DNA of 25,000 nt, taken from contig MVGU01000733.1 in the NCBI GenBank assembly GCA_002005505.1, positions 180,001 through 205,000 of the forward strand, given 5' to 3'. The position numbers and the translations under genes were made by a program. Positions 15,759 to 24,901 of this stretch are shown here, piece after piece (position 1 is the stretch's first letter; every line of letters begins with the position of its first letter). The DNA comes from Botryococcus braunii (Eukaryota > Chlorophyta > Trebouxiophyceae). The notes under the pieces are model-generated. The model saw only the letters and a program-made list of their open reading frames with translations, was not told the origin of the DNA and did no database searches.

Positions 15759-17298
15759 ACCCGTCACAATAGTACCTGCAGTCATGCGTGCAGGTGCTGC
15801 CACAAATCGGAATGCATTGATGAGTCCGGCAAGGTTTAAAAAGATCTCCAATGTACACAAAGAATACTTGCCGGCGCAGTAATGACTATAACCATCGTTT
15901 AGCACAAGGCAACAGGTCCCACAAATGTTGAAGTTCCTTTGGACCAGCTTAACCCCATTGAAAGCTGATAGGCAAGCCAGCCACCTGGAGCAAGAGAGCC
16001 ACGGAGCTCTGCATACCCAAGCCTCTAGAGTACAGAGAGCCTATGCTGGCCCATGGCAGGAAGAGGCTCTCATCCCTACTTACTTCTCTCCCAAGGCCTA
16101 CCTCCTCTCCCAAGGCCATGACAATCAGGAGAACCATCCAAGTATGCAACCTTGCTTCCCAAGACCAGAAAAACAATCGAAGCGGAGCGGAGTGCAAAGC
16201 TTGCACTCATTCCACTTTAGGCATAGTTTGCACACAAATGCAATGCATTCAAAATTCAGTGTGCTAAAGCTGGCCTACTCATTCCAAATTGAAAGGACGT
16301 ATGTACGCTATGTGTCATATTACCCAAAAGGTCCTCAAAGTTGCACCAAGCCACATTCTTTCCCATGCCCTTGGTCTCCATTCAGGCACACATCAATCTC
16401 GTACATGTGCACCAGCTCGCACGGACTAGCTGAGAATAGACTGCTCCGGTTAGATCTCACGCAGCTTTATGGAGTTCTCACAGCCGCCAATGCAGACAGC
16501 ATAAAAAGAAGTAGATTTGCAATGACTTGCTTGCTTCAAGCGCTGGACTCGGTTGTTTCAAGCGCTGGTGTTTCATGGACTGTTTCCGCTGACCAACCAA
16601 GTCACAGTCCAAAAGTTTGATACAAACACGTGACATTCCATACAACGTTCTGGAACCCTGAAGCACACATGGACCAGCGCTTCGACACCTGCAGCGGACT
16701 GTAACTTAAACAGCTTCTTGGAAGAAGCCTTCCCCACAGGTGTAGCAGTACGCCTGGAAGGGCAGCCCCATGAAGCCTGTATTGGAACTCCTGCAGTCTG
16801 GAACAAATGCTTCCTTTCTGAAAGAACCCTGTGAATCCCTTTTTTCCATCTTCACACTCAGGCTCTGCACAACCACCCCTATTTTCTGTGAGCCAGTGGA
16901 GGAGAGTTGTCCAGTAGATTGAGCCGAAACATCTTTCTAGTACGAGCTTTTGACTTCCAGACAAGATTCATGCAGTGCTTTTGTCTCATTCCCATACTCT
17001 CTGATGTTTCCTGATGGTAGGGATGGATAATCAGCTGGACCGACAATACAATGCATAGTGCTGGCGATTGCAGGGGAAGAGGGATCACATCTAAAAGCCC
17101 ATGGCCCTTTAAGCCTTAAACGCCCTGTAAAATTGGAGCAAAGTACGAAAGGATGCCTGACATAGAAGCCTTAACCTTTTGAAACTCCAAGAAATCAGAG
17201 GACAAAATCATTGGGCTGCGCAGAGTTGAACATTCAAAAGAAATTTATGGAATTCCGTTGACTCAACATGATCGGCAGAAACACAAGGTTTACTTTGA

Positions 17299-17340
17299 AG
17301 GAATAACACGCTATACCTATAGGAATAACACTCTATACCG
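17299..17340. repeat. Two-copy 22-bp tandem repeat
   Basis: AGGAATAACACGCTATACC and AGGAATAACACTCTATACC follow each other with a 22-base period, one base apart in sequence. It lies just downstream of the pyruvate kinase stop, probably in its 3' UTR. Confidence 0.7.
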
Positions 17341-17384
17341 GCAGTCGCACCTGACAGGCAATTGGGGGTGCCTTCATCTTGCAT

Positions 17385-17890
17385 TCAGGGGACGCGGCGG
17401 ATCTGGACAGAGCGCACAACCTTGGTTTCGGGGGACCGGATGTCTGACAAGATCACAACCAGGTCATCCTCCTTGATGAGGTCCCGCCGCTTCAACAAGC
17501 TGAAAGTCCTCTGTACATTCTCCTCTGGATCCTGCACATCCCCCGTGGGACCATGTGACAAGGACTTCCTTGCATTCTTGTTATATTTACCCTGCATCTT
17601 CCGAGTCACTCACACCCTATCCACTCAGTCTGAATGCCACTAACCAGGCACCGCTCCCCTTCCCTCCCTCCCTCCCTCCTCCCCCCTCCTTCTCTCTCTC
17701 CCCCACTCCTCTCTCCCCCTTCCTCCCTCCCCTCCCGACAACCCTCCTCCCTCCTCCCCTCCCACCGACACGTTCAACACACCACACAGGCACAGACACA
17801 ACACACACAACACTGGCACACACACATACAAAAACTGCATGCGTGCATGCAAACCCACCATGACCAATGCGCGACCCGGCGCGCGCGCGC

Positions 17891-17954
<64 letters not shown>

Positions 17955-18603
17955 GCGCGCGCGCGTCCAATCAAGTCTCTGAAGCCTCCATGCAATATTT
18001 GTGACAATGTCCCAAGGAGAGGCATTTCCAAAGCAAGGCTATGTTGACTTTGTTGAAGGAAAAATGCAACCAGAAGCGTCCGACAGCCTACACCCAGAGC
18101 ATACAGTAAAAGTATTATACAAATTCCTGACAAAAGGCACTCTACACCTCACAGCACCCAGAATGTGCGAATGCCTTCATAAGGCCGAGTCGGTGTCCAT
18201 CCCCTATTGATGAGGCTGAGCAAGTGCTACCTGTGAAAACTCAAGGCGGAACGGCATGACCCCCCATCGCAGATTTAGGCGCTGACGGACATCCTGCTTA
18301 TCTGTCCACCCCACATCCCGCCCAACTCTCCGGACGTCTTATCCAGGGCTGAACCATATCTCTGCACTACATTTAAGCAATGATGAGGTGCTTCACCCTT
18401 TCCAAAGACTAACCTCTCATAGACATGACCAGGGGGAATCAAGTCAGCTTGAATGTGATCCTCTTTCCTTCCGTTGTTTGCTCAAGCCCCCCACCCCCTT
18501 CTCCTTCCATCCCCTCCTCCCCCTCCCGCACCCCCTCCACCCCCTCTCCCCCTCTCCGTGCGTGCCTGTCTCAGTCCGCGCGCGTGTGTGCATGCGTGCT
18601 TAC

Positions 18604-18666
<63 letters not shown>

Positions 18667-18935
18667 TGTCTGTCTCCCCCCGTCCCTCGCGCTCTCTGCA
18701 CCCCGCCCCCTTCCCTCCCCAAGTGTGACTCTAAATCTCCCTACCTCTTTCCCGCCTTCCTCTATATCCCTACCTCTTTCCCCCCCCCCCCACTCTCTCG
18801 CGAGCGCTCCCCCCCCCCTGTGTCACCTCTCTCCCCCTCCCGGCCCCCTCTCTTCCCCCGTGCCCTCTCCTCTCTCCCTCTCCCCCCCCTCTCACACCTC
18901 CCCCCCCCCTTTTCTCTCTCTCTCTCTCTCTCTTC

Positions 18936-18998
<63 letters not shown>

Positions 18999-19017
18999 TC
19001 TCTCTCTCTCTCTCTCA

Positions 19018-19088
<71 letters not shown>

Positions 19089-20109
19089 CCACCTACCACA
19101 CAAACGCACGCACCCACGCACGCATGCACGCGCGCGCTCAAGGGGAAGCACATCTTTGCATAGCAGCAATGTTAAAAAACAGAGAGCAATGGCAACAAGC
19201 TCTCTTGAACTCTGTACATTCTTGTCAGACTAGGCAGGTGTAGCCCGCTCTCCCATGTATGCCTTGTATGTTATGCCAGAAAGCACACCAGTGAAGGCAA
19301 AGATGGGACAGTCAGGCCGAAGACGGGAAAGAAAGCCAGCCATGTAGCCCCGTCGAGTATAGCAAAAGATAGCAGCTGCATTCAAATTGTTGGCCATTTG
19401 GGCTGCGCTGGCACACAGTTCCTCGCTCACGCGCCCGTCAGCAGTTGTTGCTAACTGCGGCAGTGCAATCTGTCCATACTTTTCCTGCCTGCCCAATCCC
19501 CCACCAATCATCTTACCAATGTTCCTGATAACTGCAAACATCACCCTAAACCCTAAACCCATACCTTTCCTGCCTGCCCAATCCCCCACCAAAATTGCTC
19601 ATCTTACCAATGTTCTTGATAACTGTGAACATCAGAGGGGGTTTCCATCAAGGTGCCTGCTCCTTCCCCCCTTTGCTCCTTTCTGTTGCCATCCTCGCCC
19701 CCATCCCCCCTCACCCATTTGTCATTTGTTTCACTTTGCTGCAACACTGCTCCATTATTCGACTCTTAACTTCGTCCCGTCCTCTCTCACACCCTCTTTG
19801 CCGCCTTTGAACGAAGCAAAGCTTACTCCCTACCTGCCTCCTTGTCTTTCCCCCCCTCCCCCCCCCCCCCCCTCGAGGCATTCCTTGCATACTCCCCCCT
19901 TCCTCACCCCTGCCCTGTACTTCCAATTCTCATCATCCCCTCCTCGAAAGATCCCCCCCCCCCCAAAAAAAAAACCCCACCCCTGCCTCCTCTAACGTAA
20001 ATCCCCCCTCCTTTCCCCACCTCTCCCTCTCCCCCCCCCTCAGCCCCCTCGCCCCCTCTCTCCAGCACCCACCCCCCCAAACAGACAATCACCCCCAGTC
20101 CCCCCCCCC

Positions 20110-20191
<82 letters not shown>

Positions 20192-21594
20192 AAGCTCCCC
20201 ACAGATGGCCTGCACAATGTATTAAGTGCCTTCGATTCCCATGCTGTATGCTGCCACATTTTGAGACACTTCCACAGTGTTGTAGTAAATAAAATAAAGG
20301 ATTAACAATCCAAAGAAACACATTCTTAAAAGAAAGACATTTGATTTGGATATCTGTCAGCCAATCATTCTAACTGAATCAACGAGTAAGGCCCTGGGAT
20401 GCATACCGGACCCATTCCTCGATTCGCGTGGCAGTTGCACGCAGCACACCCACAGCTTTCTCGGGCCACAGGCCCACGGCCGACTCTCCAGACAACATCA
20501 GCGCGTCTGCCCGCTGCCTCACAACATCTGCAATATCTGCCACCTGTACCCAACCCAATATCTGCCACCTGTAACCGACCCAATAACTGCCACCTGTACC
20601 CGACCCAATATCTGCCACCTGTAACCAACCCAATACTGCTACCTGTAACCGACCCAATATCTGCCACCTGTAATTGACCCAATATGTAACCAACCCAATA
20701 TCTGCCACCTGTAACCAACCCAATACCTGCCACCTATAACCGACCCACCTGTAACTCCTCCTCTCACCGAAGAATGCCTTTCATGCTCACTGAGAAGCCC
20801 CCTTGCACAGCCACGGGGCATAGCCAACCTGCCCGCAAACCTTGCTCACACAGGATGTATGCCTTTTTTAACATGCGACCGATCCTCTTGGAACAGAAAG
20901 TTGGTGGGAGCACGCAGGAAGATGCCAGAGACTCTTCTTTGGCAGCCTCCAGCCGCTTCCGTCCCATGGTACTCTAGATAAGCAAGCTATGCTGCGCACA
21001 GCGCAGCTACGGATGAAGATCAAACGCTACGGTTGGAAGCGACTGTGCAAATAAAACTGTGCATAAGGCTTAGGAACGCCAGAGCGTTGGTGCAATGAGC
21101 ACACCGATAAATGCGTGCGTGCGCGCGCCCACACATGCATCCTCACATCCCCCCTCCCAAACACACGCACACCCCTCACCCCCAAACACCCTCCCCCCTC
21201 CCCCCCAAACACATGCGTGCGTCGCCCAGACCTGTACCCTCACATCCCCCCTCCCAAACACACGCACACCCCTCACCCCCAAACACACTCACCCCCCCCC
21301 CCACGACACACACACACACACACATGGGTGGGACAAGTAGCGGAGAGGGCAGGGCTGCTGGAAGGGTTGTGCCGAAGCATCCCGTCCGCGAGGGGGTGCG
21401 CTCCCTCACAGGCCCCCAGAAGGGCATACATTTTCAATGTAAGCACACTTCCGTTGAACATGACATTGAGGAGTCTGCGGGTCAATCATGACCAAAACAA
21501 TGCATCTAGCACAGCCTCTTGAAAGGCACCACATCACTTCCAAGAGACAGCTGTGCATGAGCGCGTGCGCACGCGTGCACGCGTGCGTGCGTGC

Positions 21595-21673
<79 letters not shown>

Positions 21674-23308
21674 TGCGCATGTCTGCACTATAAATTTCTA
21701 ACGAAGGCACCACCAGGAACTTTCAAGAGTGGGCAGGCCAGCTCATGATTCTACAACCATGGCAGCTCAGGCAAGGTTTAAAGCTCCAGCTACAAAGAAG
21801 AAGTACAGAGACAACCTCAAATTATTACATTGTTGTACCAAACAACATAATACTGCCACAATACTTGCTAGGTAACATCTGAATCAAGCCCAAGGTAGGG
21901 GTCGAAGAGCTTAACAACATCAAGCAGTCCTTCAAATTTTCTACACTTTTTCTAACACTTTACACTGTTTCTAATACTTTACACTTTTTCTGATACTCTG
22001 CACTTGTTCTAACACTTCACAACTTTTGTGATACTTTACACTTTGCCTAATCCTTCAGTCGGAGGTTCAGCTTTGTTGAGCAATGCAAGGCGACAATGGA
22101 GACAAACGGCAAGCAGGCGGGGGAGGGGGCACAGGCTCACCTCGGCCCGCGTGGGAGTGGGGAACTCAATCATTGACTGAAGCAGTTGGGAGGCCACAAT
22201 AACAGGCTTGCCCAGCTGGCGACAGCGAGTCACCACCTCCTTCTGCACAGATGGCACCTCTTCCAGGGGAATCTGCGCCCCTGCGCAAGCCCCCGACCAC
22301 CTTGTCATTGAACACTGTTTCCTCCACAAAGCACATGATGTGTCAAGGCAGATGTTGTATCCAGGCAGATGTTGTATCTCGAGAGGTATTGTATCTAGGA
22401 AGATATTGTATCCAGACAAATACTGTATCCAGGTAGGCATTGTATCCAGGCAGATATTGTATCCAAGCAGATGTTGTATCCAGGCAGATGTTGTATCCAG
22501 GCAGATGTTGCATCTCGGAAGATACTGTATCCAGGCAGACATTGTACGCCAGCAGATGTTGTATCTGAGCAGATGTATTAATTGGGCAAATGTTGTATCT
22601 GAGCAGAAGTGGCCCTCACCAAGGTCCCCTCGAGCCACCATCACGGCATCTGAGGCTTCCACAATCTCTGCTTGGTTAGGGACGGAGTCGTAGCTCTCCA
22701 CCTTTGCAATGATCTCAATGACCTTGTCTGCCCGCGCATCCACATAGCTCTTCAGGTTGTTGATGACATCGGCGTTCTTCACAAATGACACTGCGATGAA
22801 GTCGACCCCCTCCTTGATGGCAAAGTCAATGTCAAGCCAGTCCTGGGAACCCCATCCAACTCGTGTCAAACTTCTGTTCTCAACCAGCGCAAAATGTCAA
22901 AACTCTGACCTCAATTGACATTTCGCATTGACATTTCAATTGACATTTCACATTGATTGCAATCAATGTGAAACATAAAACCCTAGGGCTCAATATACCT
23001 CGCTTTAGGAACCTCTCTAGCCCTGCCCCTGCCCTTTTTTTTCGCCCTTCCGACCTCCTTCAACTGAAACCATTGCCCCACCCTCTCATAGACTTTGGGC
23101 AACACTCCGTTGGGGCTTGCTCTTCCTCCTAATCTGTCCCAGACCTACTGGTTTGTCCTGATTGCCCAGAGTCATGTGCTCCACTACAAAACAATGTTAA
23201 ACGGAAAATAAACAGCAGCAGCAGCAGCAGCAGCAACAACACATAACAACATCATGAGCAACATTAACAACGACGAAGAAGACGACGACGTTGACGACGA
23301 CGACGACG

Positions 23309-23347
<39 letters not shown>

Positions 23348-24613
23348 GCAGCAGCAGCAGCAGCAGCAAGAACAGCAACAGCAACAACGGCAACAACAAC
23401 AACAGCAGCAGCAGCAACAGTGAGAACAACAACAAATACTGCTCCTCACAGGCCTCCGGCAAAGCTGCAATGCACAGAGCCATTGGCTGTCCCTCATGAG
23501 CTGACAAGACCGGGCTACAATGCAACCCATCCCAAGCACTCTCTAAGCTGGCTTCTACATACTACACAAACAAAAATAAACCAGGATTTGGTCACAAATA
23601 ACAATTTGTACGGAGATAATTTCTAATTCTTTCTGATATGCAAGCCTAACAGCTCACACAAGATGCCAGCAGTGGAACCGACACAGGCGTGAGCCTCGAC
23701 CTTGCACAAGAAGTACCAAGGGGATTAGGGGAAAGGGGCTTCCGCACACTGGGCACCTAACAGTCACTGTCACAAGAGTAAAAATTCCCGATTCTGATCT
23801 AATTTCCGATAAAAGTAGTTGGACCATCTCCACAAGCCCCGTCGGCTGTTGTCCGCTCTTCCTATTTCCCCTTCCCTGTCTCCTTGTCTCTCCCCCTTCC
23901 CAATTGCCCTTCCCCATTCCATTCCTCATCCCATTTCTACCACACCCACAAACAACGCCAGTGCTGTTAACTGTTGGTGCCTTCTCCACTGGCTGAGAGC
24001 CTACCCACCCTGCAATAACACCAGTGCTGACACCTCTTGGTGCCTTGTCAATTGTCTCAGAGCCCACCCATCTTCCGAGTAAAAACCGTGCTGACAATTG
24101 TTGGCCCTTTCTCAATTCTCTCAGAGGTCACCCACCCTCGAACCACACTAGCGCTGACAGGTGTTGGGGCCTTCTCCACCGTCCCCGAGCCCACCCACTG
24201 TCAAATCAGACTAGCGCTAACAAGTGTTGGTGCCTTCTACACGTCTGGGAGCCCATACAACCTTGTTCAATAACACCCGTCCTGACAGTTGTTGGCGCCT
24301 TCTGCATGTCTCCCAGCCAATTGTTCTGCCCACAGGTCCACTGCCACCTCTCAATGGCCTTTTTCGGAGCCAAACTGTTCTGCCAACCGGTCCTCTGTCA
24401 TCACCTCTCCATGTCCCTTTTCCTCACCTTGGAAGACAGGACGGGAAGCATGGCGTTGCGGGCACGGAGTATTTGCCCGTCGCGGCGGAACGTCAAGTTT
24501 GCTCTGGACAGAATGATCCCGGGCTCTGATACCTTGGTCAGCACATCTGGACCAGCTTTGCTTGCCACTTCCAGCAGAACCATTCCTCCGTCGACCACAA
24601 TTGTGTCGCCGAT
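17385..24613 (-). CDS. PKP: Pyruvate kinase, plastid PKp-alpha type, 5'-partial (7 exons seen, C-terminal 367 aa)
   Basis: Exons on the minus strand in reading order: 24613-24428, 22842-22620, 22280-22141, 20543-20407, 19488-19289, 18301-18231, 17531-17385; the phases agree throughout and the stop is TGA at 17387-17385. The enzyme converts phosphoenolpyruvate and ADP to pyruvate and ATP in glycolysis. The first seen exon starts [11 protein letters not shown] and ends AMLPVLSSK. The next has [20 protein letters not shown], the family signature [11 protein letters not shown] with the catalytic lysine and metal-binding glutamate, and MVARGDLG with the metal-binding aspartate. Then come [30 protein letters not shown] and [14 protein letters not shown]. 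The C-terminal domain has [30 protein letters not shown] and [15 protein letters not shown], ending VQIRRVP. The [10 protein letters not shown] stretch and this ending resemble plastid alpha isoforms. The missing 5' part, with any transit peptide, lies beyond base 25000. The introns (339-1597 bases) are crowded with repeats. Confidence 0.96.
17647..17760. repeat. C-rich tract, G-quadruplex capable on the PK strand
   Basis: The plus strand is almost pure C and T, including CCCTCCCTCCCTCCCTCC at 17662-17679. The pyruvate kinase pre-mRNA therefore carries four adjacent GGGA units, which fit a G-quadruplex pattern. It sits in the last intron (17532-18230). Confidence 0.85.
17879..17966. repeat. 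CA microsatellite flanked on both sides by CG repeats
   Basis: About six GC units, then about 30 CA units, then about seven CG units form an 88-base alternating purine-pyrimidine tract, a classic Z-DNA-forming composition. It lies in the last pyruvate kinase intron. Confidence 0.95.
18484..18910. repeat. C-rich low-complexity block with GT microsatellite
   Basis: C-rich plus-strand sequence surrounds about 30 GT units (18605-18665). It lies in the pyruvate kinase intron 18302-19288. Long open frames through it encode only proline/serine or Cys/Val runs and are artefacts. Confidence 0.9.
18913..19086. repeat. CT microsatellite joined to CA microsatellite
   Basis: About 100 bases of interrupted CT repeat (18913-19015) pass directly into about 33 CA units (19020-19086). 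This compound repeat lies in the pyruvate kinase intron 18302-19288, close to the donor of the exon ending at 19289. Confidence 0.95.
19475..19635. repeat. Duplicated 3' splice-site block, 85-base period
   Basis: Copy 1 (19475-19543) and copy 2 (19560-19635) share CCTGCCTGCCCAATCCCCCA and then CATCTTACCAATGTTC, with a few differences and a short insertion in copy 2. Copy 1 spans the true pyruvate kinase acceptor (exon start 19488) and includes the first 14 exon bases. Copy 2 is a decoy acceptor within intron 19489-20406. Confidence 0.9.
19544..19560. repeat. Interstitial plant-type telomere repeat
   Basis: CCCTAAACCCTAAACCC, two full units and a partial of the TTTAGGG type (read on the minus strand), sits exactly between the two copies of the duplicated splice-site block. 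It may be a mark of break repair, or chance in C-rich DNA. Confidence 0.6.
20101..20189. repeat. CA microsatellite with C-rich flank
   Basis: About 36 CA units follow a C run. A C-rich block extends left to about 19850, including runs of ten or more C. All of it lies in the pyruvate kinase intron 19489-20406. Confidence 0.95.
20531..20745. repeat. 25-bp tandem array containing the exon 5' end and acceptor
   Basis: Units of CAATATCTGCCACCTGTAAC plus five bases start at 20531, 20556, 20581, 20606, 20631 (24 bases), 20655, 20680 (truncated to 16), 20696 and 20721. The first unit overlaps the pyruvate kinase exon 20407-20543 by 13 bases and contains its true acceptor (TACAG|GTGGCAG on the minus strand). 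Most other units repeat that acceptor. A related partial copy follows to about 20757. Confidence 0.97.
21141..21286. repeat. Exact 49-bp direct repeat, 97-base period
   Basis: Copies at 21141-21189 and 21238-21286 look identical, starting CCTCACATCCCCCCTCCC. They lie in a C/A-rich part of the pyruvate kinase intron 20544-22140 and point to a recent local duplication. Confidence 0.9.
21561..21669. repeat. GCGT/GT microsatellite
   Basis: Alternating GCGTGC/GCACGC and GCGT units lead into about 35 GT units. This is another alternating purine-pyrimidine tract, in the pyruvate kinase intron 20544-22140. Confidence 0.95.
21942..22052. repeat. Degenerate ~19-bp minisatellite
   Basis: About six copies of a unit like TACACTTTTTCTAACACTT, diverged from one another, lie within the pyruvate kinase intron 20544-22140. 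The array ends about 90 bases from the exon edge at 22141. Confidence 0.8.
22281..22619 (-). other. Stop-free, multiple-of-three pyruvate kinase intron
   Basis: The 339-base intron has donor G|GTGAGG and acceptor GCGCAG|GGGCGC. Its length is 113 codons exactly, and the frame from the upstream exon runs through it without a stop into the downstream exon. Removing it joins MVARGDLG to AQIPLEE, the invariant family sequence, so splicing is the expected state. Confidence 0.85.
22345..22612. repeat. ~18-bp minisatellite, about 15 copies
   Basis: Degenerate units like GGCAGATGTTGTATCCA (mostly 17-20 bases) nearly fill the 339-base intron and end about 7 bases short of its donor. On the coding strand many units read as a YNICLDT-like peptide, which explains the open frames on both strands. 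Confidence 0.92.
22912..22973. repeat. Triple ATTGACATTT repeat ending in a 28-bp perfect palindrome
   Basis: ATTGACATTTC occurs three times between about 22915 and 22950. It runs into TTTCACATTGATTG (22946-22959), followed directly by its exact reverse complement (22960-22973). It lies in the pyruvate kinase intron 22843-24427. Confidence 0.85.
23213..23436. repeat. Compound trinucleotide repeat (CAG, GAC, AAC)
   Basis: CAG units pass into ACG/GAC units, then about 15 AAC units, then more CAG and AAC mixtures, mostly keeping a three-base register. It is intronic in the pyruvate kinase gene (22843-24427). The poly-Asn, poly-Thr or poly-Leu frames through it have no supporting context. Confidence 0.95.
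23963..24345. repeat. ~63-bp minisatellite, six copies
   Basis: Degenerate units beginning GCTGACA..TGTTGGTGCCTTCTC start at about 23963, 24025, 24090, 24153, 24216 and 24281. A further ~53-base-period pair (from about 24315 and 24368, AGCCAA..TGTTCTGCC) overlaps its right end and reaches close to the donor at 24427. All lie in the intron 22843-24427. Confidence 0.9.
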
Positions 24614-24834
24614 CTACATGACCCAATCCCCCAGGTCAGTGCCGACCCCAGACATGCGCCACTCCCCTGCTTACACAAAGCTAGTTCCGTAGAGAGGAGA
24701 TTTCTCTCTGGAGGTGTGTGCACACACGTTCAAATGCACATGTCCCCCCATCCCTCTATCTCTCCATCTCCCCCCTCCCCCCCCCCCGACTTTAAAGAGT
24801 GCGCATACGCAGCTGTGCTGCCGTCCCATCAACC

Positions 24835-24901
<67 letters not shown>

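Larger units (their letters stand above)
14505..17384. other. Convergent intergenic region between UGT and pyruvate kinase
   Basis: The 3' ends of the plus-strand UGT and minus-strand pyruvate kinase face each other here. A 231-codon plus-strand open frame (15925-16620) and a 156-codon one (15412-15882) show no recognisable domain and no clear splice-linked continuation, so I do not call them genes. The region carries the hairpins at 15068-15209 and 15724-15758, a small inverted repeat at 15774-15795 (ACCTGCA/TGCAGGT), and a short tandem repeat at 17299-17340. Confidence 0.5.

Noticed and set aside
15412..15882. 156-codon plus-strand open frame
   Set aside because: It runs through the 15724-15758 hairpin and its small repeats and shows no family resemblance.
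15925..16620. 231-codon plus-strand open frame, the longest non-repetitive one
   Set aside because: No recognisable domain, motif or signal, mixed composition, no supporting splice continuation. Probably chance or 3' UTR antisense to pyruvate kinase.
18388..19243. 272 and 281-codon plus-strand frames
   Set aside because: Translations of C-rich, GT, CT and CA repeats within a pyruvate kinase intron, with no unique protein sequence.
20391..20406. Pyruvate kinase exon reading through to ASQGLTR and a stop
   Set aside because: It would end the protein before its C-terminal domain. The GTATGC donor at 20406 joins in phase to the [11 protein letters not shown] exon, giving the expected family sequence.
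20531..20745. CRISPR-like look of regularly spaced repeats
   Set aside because: The units are directly adjacent with no unique spacers, and the host is eukaryotic; this is a minisatellite.
22208..22693. 161-codon plus-strand frame
   Set aside because: Antisense to two pyruvate kinase exons and created by the 18-bp minisatellite.
23254..23626. Poly-Asn, poly-Thr and poly-Leu frames
   Set aside because: Products of the trinucleotide repeat in an intron; no flanking coding signal.
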